Assembly (NCBI GenBank): GCA_947627145.1
Contig: CANQUW010000070.1
Location: 1-5,286, forward strand
From: an uncultured Bacilli bacterium
Lineage (GTDB): Bacteria; Bacillota_I; Bacilli_A; RF39; UBA660
DNA: 5,286 bases
Direction: 5' to 3'
A program made the position numbers and the translations under genes. Positions 4,869 to 5,286 of this stretch are shown piece by piece. The notes under the pieces are model-generated. The model was not told the origin of the DNA. It worked only from the letters and a program-made list of their open reading frames with translations, and searched no databases. Numbering within the stretch: the first letter of the stretch is position 1; each line of letters starts with the position of its first letter.

Positions 4869-5286
4869 TATTTTTTATTTTATTTTTAGATTTAATTATA
4901 TCATCATATGCTTTTTCAAAATCATTACTTACTTTTAGAGAATCATTTATTATTTCATCAAGTTGTCCTTTTAAAATTAATTCTTTTATATTTTTTAATT
5001 TATCTATTTTATTTTTTTTTACAATATTACTATTTCGATAATTAATATCCCTTGTTACTTCTCTTTCTACTTCTATAAACTCTGGTATTTCTATTTCTTT
5101 TGTTTTGTTAGTTTCTTCTATTTCTAGTAGTTGTAATCCTTCTTCAAAAATATCTAATCTAAAGTATTGTTCTTTATAAACGAAACAGAATCTATCTTTC
5201 TTAATTATTTCTTGTCCTTTAATATTTTCATAATATTCTTCTTTAGTAATTTGTCTTTTTATTACTTCTCTTTCACCATTATTGTT
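4858..5286 (-). CDS. C-terminal part of a CYTH-like domain protein, possibly ATPase-CYTH (TTD14-like); 5' end cut
   Basis: An open frame enters from the right edge and ends at TAA (4858-4860); 142 residues are visible. They read GEREVIKRQITKEEYYENI (visible 4-22), then KKDRFCFVYKEQYFRLDIF (29-47), LLEIEE (52-57), EIEIPEFIEVEREVTRD (62-78) and YRNSNIV (81-87), ending in a lysine-rich helical tail. The order (basic REVI-K-QI, EEYYE helix, K-x-R-x-x-F-x-Y-x-x-QYF-x-D, LLEIE, IP-FIEV-x-x-EVT-D, Y-x-N) fits the C-terminal half of a CYTH/triphosphate-tunnel domain: alternating charged strands that bind phosphate groups plus the final LEIE strand. The wording matches, from memory, CYTH-like domains fused behind a P-loop AAA_28/NadR-type ATPase (TTD14-like). 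The ATPase part would lie outside the window, so the fusion is inferred. Start and promoter are not visible. Confidence 0.62.
   Translation of the reverse strand, partial: NNNGEREVIKRQITKEEYYENIKGQEIIKKDRFCFVYKEQYFRLDIFEEGLQLLEIEETNKTKEIEIPEFIEVEREVTRDINYRNSNIVKKNKIDKLKNIKELILKGQLDEIINDSLKVSNDFEKAYDDIIKSKNKIKNKTR

Overview
This window is strongly AT-rich, with many poly-A/T tracts and Lys/Ile/Asn-rich proteins. It has clear Shine-Dalgarno sites, and all six visible stop codons are TAA. Trp is encoded by TGG (for example the adjacent Trp pair of the small membrane protein), and no in-frame TGA is needed in any gene. The picture fits a low-GC Bacillota/Mollicutes-like bacterium, perhaps a gut Bacilli or Clostridia lineage. 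The taxon is an inference from composition and protein flavour only.

Layout: seven genes, two of them cut by the window edges. Six are on the minus strand and one on the plus strand. (1) Positions 1-1390, minus: a class I cysteine desulfurase (NifS/IscS type) with its own promoter, followed by a small thioredoxin-like protein (WCSAC) whose start overlaps the end of the desulfurase gene. This looks like a sulfur-transfer operon running off the left edge. (2) Positions 1568-2011, plus: a 147-aa stand-alone protein whose C-terminal half resembles the LPD3-type domain of phage and conjugative-element polyvalent proteins. It is the only gene on the plus strand. (3) Positions 1997-2106: two consecutive hairpins between convergent genes, the first a bidirectional terminator. 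(4) Positions 2108-2719, minus: a membrane protein with a very lysine-rich N-terminus and about three membrane segments, with its own promoter. (5) Positions 2858-4765, minus: a two-gene operon with its own promoter and terminator. It encodes a cytoplasmic alkaline-phosphatase-superfamily protein and, 21 bases downstream, a heavy-metal/arsenic-type permease (ArsP_2-like) with a His/Cys-rich loop. (6) Positions 4858-5286, minus: the C-terminal part of a CYTH-like domain protein with its terminator.

The best leads are these. The alkaline-phosphatase-superfamily protein keeps the Thr nucleophile position, the ADHG motif and the last His, but appears to have lost three metal ligands (Asp to Arg, Asp to Glu, His to Glu), so it may be a pseudoenzyme or have a rebuilt metal site. 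It is co-transcribed with a probable metal exporter. The solitary LPD3-like gene may be a mobile-element remnant or an effector. No CRISPR array, tRNA, rRNA, insertion sequence or defence system was recognised. Most of the window looks like ordinary chromosomal content.
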